From positions 55,833 to 119,832 of the forward strand of contig NZ_AQWM01000010.1 of the NCBI RefSeq assembly GCF_000376105.1: a DNA stretch of 64,000 nt. The letters run 5' to 3'. Made by a program: the position numbers and the translations under genes. Positions within the stretch are counted from its first letter, which is position 1; the number at the start of each line of letters is the position of its first letter. This document shows, piece by piece, positions 61,334-64,000 of this stretch. The notes beneath the pieces were generated by a model, which was not told where the DNA came from, made no database searches, and saw only the letters and a program-made list of their open reading frames with translations. Source of the DNA: Asticcacaulis benevestitus DSM 16100 = ATCC BAA-896 (GTDB taxonomy: Bacteria; Pseudomonadota; Alphaproteobacteria; Caulobacterales; Caulobacteraceae).

Positions 61334-62278
61334 ATGTCATCTGCCCAGCCTCTCAAAGTCTATCTCGCCACGCCGCGCGGCTTCTGCGCCGGCGTTGATC
61401 GCGCCATCCAGATCGTCGAACGCGCCATCGAGCGCTACGGCGCCCCGGTCTATGTGCGTCACGAGATTGTCCATAACAAACACGTCGTCGACCGGCTCAA
61501 AGGCCTTGGCGCCGTGTTCGTCAAGGAACTGGATCAGTGCCCGCCCGATCGCCCGGTGGTCTTCTCGGCGCACGGCGTGCCAAAATCGGTGCCGGCCGAT
61601 GCGCAGAACCGCCAGATGTTCTATCTCGACGCCACCTGCCCGCTCGTCTCCAAGGTCCATGTCGAGGCCGAGCGCCATCATAACGAAGGCCGCGAGATCA
61701 TCCTGATCGGCCACGCCGGCCACCCCGAGGTCATCGGCACAATGGGCCAGTTGCCCGAAGGGGTGGTCAAGCTGATTGAGACCGTGGAGCAAGCGCGCGT
61801 TTTCGATCCCGTTGATCCGGACAACCTCGCCTTCGTCACCCAGACCACGCTTTCGGTCGATGATACGGCGGAAATCGTCGGCGCTTTACAGGCGCGCTTC
61901 CCCAATATCGCCGTGCCACACAAGGAAGACATCTGTTACGCCACCACCAACCGCCAGGACGCGGTCAAGCAGGTCTCGGCCGATTGTGATCTCGTGCTGG
62001 TAATCGGTTCGGCCAAATCATCCAACTCGCAGCGCCTGGTCGAAGTCGCTCTGCGCGCCGGCGCGCGTGCCGCCTATCTGGTGGATGACGCCTCATTCGT
62101 CGACTGGACGTGGTTCGAAAACGTCAGGGCGCTCGGCATATCGGCGGGGGCCTCTGCACCGGAAAACCTGATCGAAGGTCTGGTGGCGGCGGTAGCGGCG
62201 CGTTTCGACGCCGAGGTCATCGAGGGCAATGGCGTACGTGAAACCGTAACCTTCAAGCTGCCGAAAGCCGTGGCGTAG
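61334..62278 (+). CDS. ispH: 4-hydroxy-3-methylbut-2-enyl diphosphate reductase
   Basis: IspH makes IPP and DMAPP in the last step of the MEP isoprenoid pathway. The 314-residue protein has the three cluster cysteines ([22 protein letters not shown] and [24 protein letters not shown]), the catalytic Glu in [13 protein letters not shown] surroundings, and [12 protein letters not shown] 61334 is preferred; a GTG at 61325 would add three residues. It is followed by rnhA after 41 bp. Confidence 0.95.
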   Translation: MSSAQPLKVYLATPRGFCAGVDRAIQIVERAIERYGAPVYVRHEIVHNKHVVDRLKGLGAVFVKELDQCPPDRPVVFSAHGVPKSVPADAQNRQMFYLDATCPLVSKVHVEAERHHNEGREIILIGHAGHPEVIGTMGQLPEGVVKLIETVEQARVFDPVDPDNLAFVTQTTLSVDDTAEIVGALQARFPNIAVPHKEDICYATTNRQDAVKQVSADCDLVLVIGSAKSSNSQRLVEVALRAGARAAYLVDDASFVDWTWFENVRALGISAGASAPENLIEGLVAAVAARFDAEVIEGNGVRETVTFKLPKAVA

Positions 62279-62319
62279 ACCGCGCTTGCCGTTTCCAACC
62301 GACTCGCCGATAAGCCCTT

Positions 62320-62784
62320 ATGCCCGAACGCAACCCAGAACGCACCCACGTGATTCTCTACACAGACGGCGCCTGCAAGGGCAATCCCGGCCCCGGCGGC
62401 TGGGGCTGCATCCTGATGTCCGGCCTGCACGAAAAGGAACTCTACGGCTACGAGCCGCAGACCACGAACAACCGCATGGAACTGATGGCCGCCATCGCCG
62501 GGCTTGAAGCGCTGAAAAAGCCGTGCGACGTCAAGCTCTATATCGACAGCCAGTATGTGCTGAAGGGCATGACCGAGTGGATCAAGGGCTGGAAAGCACG
62601 CGGCTGGAAAACCGCCGACAAGAAGCCCGTCAAGAACGACGACCTGTGGATCAGGCTCGACGCCGCCTGCCAGCCGCACAAGATCAAGTGGATCTGGGTC
62701 AAGGGCCACGCCGGCAATCCGCTCAATGAACGCGCCGACGAACTGGCCAATAAGGGCATAGAGGAAGCCCGCGCGCGGGCATAA
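62320..62784 (+). CDS. rnhA: Ribonuclease HI
   Basis: RNase HI cuts RNA in RNA-DNA hybrids. The 154-residue protein has all four catalytic residues: Asp in [16 protein letters not shown], Glu in [10 protein letters not shown], Asp in [10 protein letters not shown] and Asp in NERADELAN. The basic protrusion [20 protein letters not shown] is also present. With rnhB at 36289 the window encodes both RNases H. Confidence 0.96.
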   Translation: MPERNPERTHVILYTDGACKGNPGPGGWGCILMSGLHEKELYGYEPQTTNNRMELMAAIAGLEALKKPCDVKLYIDSQYVLKGMTEWIKGWKARGWKTADKKPVKNDDLWIRLDAACQPHKIKWIWVKGHAGNPLNERADELANKGIEEARARA

Positions 62785-62862
62785 ATATAGCAGGATCGGG
62801 AACGACCAAGGGCTTGCGCCAGGTTAATTTGCATGTCTCCCTACAGGCAAAGGACCACCGCC

Positions 62863-63723
62863 ATGAAGCCCTCGCAACGCCCCTTATACGCTCAAAAGAT
62901 CGATCGCGTGCTGCGTCATCTTGAAGGCACCGATCTGAGCGAAATTCCTAATAGTGAAGCGCTGGCGGCCGTGGCGGCAATGTCCGCCTATCATTTTCAG
63001 CGCATCTATCGCCTGATGACCGGCGAAACGCTTGGCGACACCATAAAGCGCATCCGTCTGGCCCGCGCCCTGCCCGAACTGGTGGCGCAGGGTTCAGTGT
63101 CCGAAGCCACCGGCGCTGCCGGTTACGCCACTTCGCAGGCCCTCGCCCGCGCCCTGAAGGCCGCGACCGGCCACACCGCCAGCGACATTCGTGGCAATGC
63201 TGAAGCCCAGGGGCGACTGGAAGAGACGCTCCGGCGGCCGACCTTCACCGATACGCCACCACCGACACCGGTCGAGATCGTGGCGGCAGAGCCCTTGCGT
63301 TTGATGGCCGTGCGAAATGTCGGCGCCTATGCCGAACTGAACGCCGCCTATAACCACCTGTTCGAGATCGTCTTTTCGAAATGGCCCATGGAAGCTCTGC
63401 AAGGCCTTTATGGCCTGCCAAGCGACGATCCGCGCTTTGTGGTTGATGCGGATTGTGTTTTTGAGGCCGCCATTGCCATCGATGATCCGGCGCCGCTGGA
63501 AGATATTCATGTGCTGGAGATCGCCGGCGGTTACTATGCCCGTCAGCGCCATCAGGGCAATTTCGATCATATCTATCCGGCGGTCGATGCGCTTTATGAA
63601 GCGGTTATCGATGCCGGTCACCAGATCGCCGACATGCCGCTTTATCTCCATTATCTCGATGATCCTGAAGAGGTGCCCGAGGCCTATCAGCGCACCGACA
63701 TCTATCTGCCGCTGATCAGCTAG
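62863..63723 (+). CDS. AraC-family regulator with GyrI-like effector domain
   Basis: From ATG 62863 (AAAGGA nine bases upstream) the 286-residue protein has an AraC helix-turn-helix pair (about 5-105: VLRHLEGTDLSEIPNSEALAAVAAMSAYHFQRIYRLMTGETLGDTIKRIRLARAL) and a GyrI-like small-molecule domain (about 125-284: LRLMAVRNVGAYAELNAAYNHLFEIV; IAGGYYARQRHQGNFDHIYPAVDALY; DIYLPL). Such regulators, like Rob and SoxS relatives, sense toxic hydrophobic compounds. Its TAG stop codon is at the boundary of an IS630-type element, which may have supplied the stop; the end YLPLIS still looks normal. Confidence 0.88.
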   Translation: MKPSQRPLYAQKIDRVLRHLEGTDLSEIPNSEALAAVAAMSAYHFQRIYRLMTGETLGDTIKRIRLARALPELVAQGSVSEATGAAGYATSQALARALKAATGHTASDIRGNAEAQGRLEETLRRPTFTDTPPPTPVEIVAAEPLRLMAVRNVGAYAELNAAYNHLFEIVFSKWPMEALQGLYGLPSDDPRFVVDADCVFEAAIAIDDPAPLEDIHVLEIAGGYYARQRHQGNFDHIYPAVDALYEAVIDAGHQIADMPLYLHYLDDPEEVPEAYQRTDIYLPLIS

Positions 63724-64000
63724 AGCATTTTCCGATCACATTGACTGGTAGCCAGAGTTTTTGAGGTAGTTGGTACATTCCGGGCTCTCGAAAAGTTTGA
63801 GGATTTCCCCAATCCGCTTAAACAGTCCGTCTACGGTTCTTTCGGCAGCTTTTCTCAACAAGGTTTTGAGTTTGGCAAAGACTTGCTCAATAGGATTGAA
63901 GTCTGGGGAATAAGGGGGAAGATAGAGTACCTTTGCGCCAATTGCCTCTATGATATCCCTGACCCCTGCAACCTTGTGAGCCGGCAGATTGTCCATGATG
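63723..64000 (-). mobile_element. IS630-family insertion sequence, one end, cut by window
   Basis: The left boundary is set by TA at 63721-63722, the target dinucleotide duplicated by IS630/Tc1 elements, followed by GAGCATTTTCCGATCA as the likely terminal inverted repeat. The transposase gene starts just inside and runs off the window. The other end is not visible. Confidence 0.7.
63736..64000 (-). CDS. IS630-family transposase, C-terminal part
   Basis: The visible 86+ codons encode MDNLPAHKV (the second Asp region, D-N-x-x-x-H), GAKVLYLPPYSPDFNPIEQVFAKLKTLLRKAA with the catalytic Glu, the hallmark of the DDE_3 domain in IS630 transposases. The N-terminus lies beyond 64000. The stop codon is 13 bp from the inferred element end. 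Whether the element is active cannot be judged. Confidence 0.9.
   Translation of the reverse strand, partial: IMDNLPAHKVAGVRDIIEAIGAKVLYLPPYSPDFNPIEQVFAKLKTLLRKAAERTVDGLFKRIGEILKLFESPECTNYLKNSGYQSM

Overview
This 64 kb window is chromosomal DNA from an alphaproteobacterium, most likely a member of the Caulobacteraceae close to Asticcacaulis. The evidence is a full-length CcrM GANTC methyltransferase preceded by a CtrA-type box (TTAA-N7-TTAAC), a TonB receptor of the Xanthomonas/Caulobacter type, the order mutY / DUF721 / DsbA-like proteins / smc / F0 ATP synthase, a separate atpI-atpB-atpE-atpF'-atpF operon, petABC, and two-subunit GcvP. Nearly all genes are housekeeping genes. No tRNA, rRNA, CRISPR array or prophage was seen.

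Layout. 1-6285: nutrient-scavenging genes: a secreted GH35-like glycosidase cut by the left edge, an FCD-type GntR regulator, and a divergent pair of TonB receptor and beta-propeller phytase lipoprotein around a perfect dyad. 6326-17502: proC, YbjN, ubiK, lgt, a MidA-type methyltransferase, pgeF, prs (followed by two decayed copies of its own 3' end), a Caulobacteraceae-type lipoprotein, rplY, pth, a small secreted protein, ychF. 17649-27534: petABC behind a 123-bp imperfect palindrome, trmL, hemN and hemF, an acyltransferase fragment, a YdeI-like protein, a glutamine amidotransferase, cca, a GNAT enzyme and an enoyl-CoA hydratase. 27821-38254: a secreted protein of five four-cysteine repeats, a lipoprotein, pyrC, a GT9 glycosyltransferase, ygfZ, tag, three DUF805 paralogues, rnhB and ccrM.

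38331-49540: an unknown protein, mutY carrying an in-frame 135-bp palindromic repeat, a DciA-like gene whose start overlaps that of mutY, three DsbA-like thioredoxin-fold proteins in a row, smc, and the F0 operon. 49648-58173: a small membrane protein, three PGPGW-type membrane proteins, and the glycine cleavage genes gcvT-gcvH-gcvPA-gcvPB under a tandem glycine riboswitch, then small membrane proteins and a NYN-domain protein. 58384-64000: argS, a periplasmic protein, ispH, rnhA, an AraC/GyrI-like regulator and, at the right edge, the end of an IS630-family element inserted at the regulator's stop codon.

The novelty here is less in gene content than in non-coding and repeat structure: a hairpin family with compensatory stem changes (three copies), a CCCCACCACC / CCCCCTCCCC repeat family, a related repeat translated inside MutY, prs 3'-end fossils, a seven-site GANTC cluster before ccrM, and a probable leaderless promoter for the DciA-like gene. 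Paralogous triplets (DUF805, DsbA-like, PGPGW) are a second theme. All functional calls rest on reading motifs and gene order; no database search was run.
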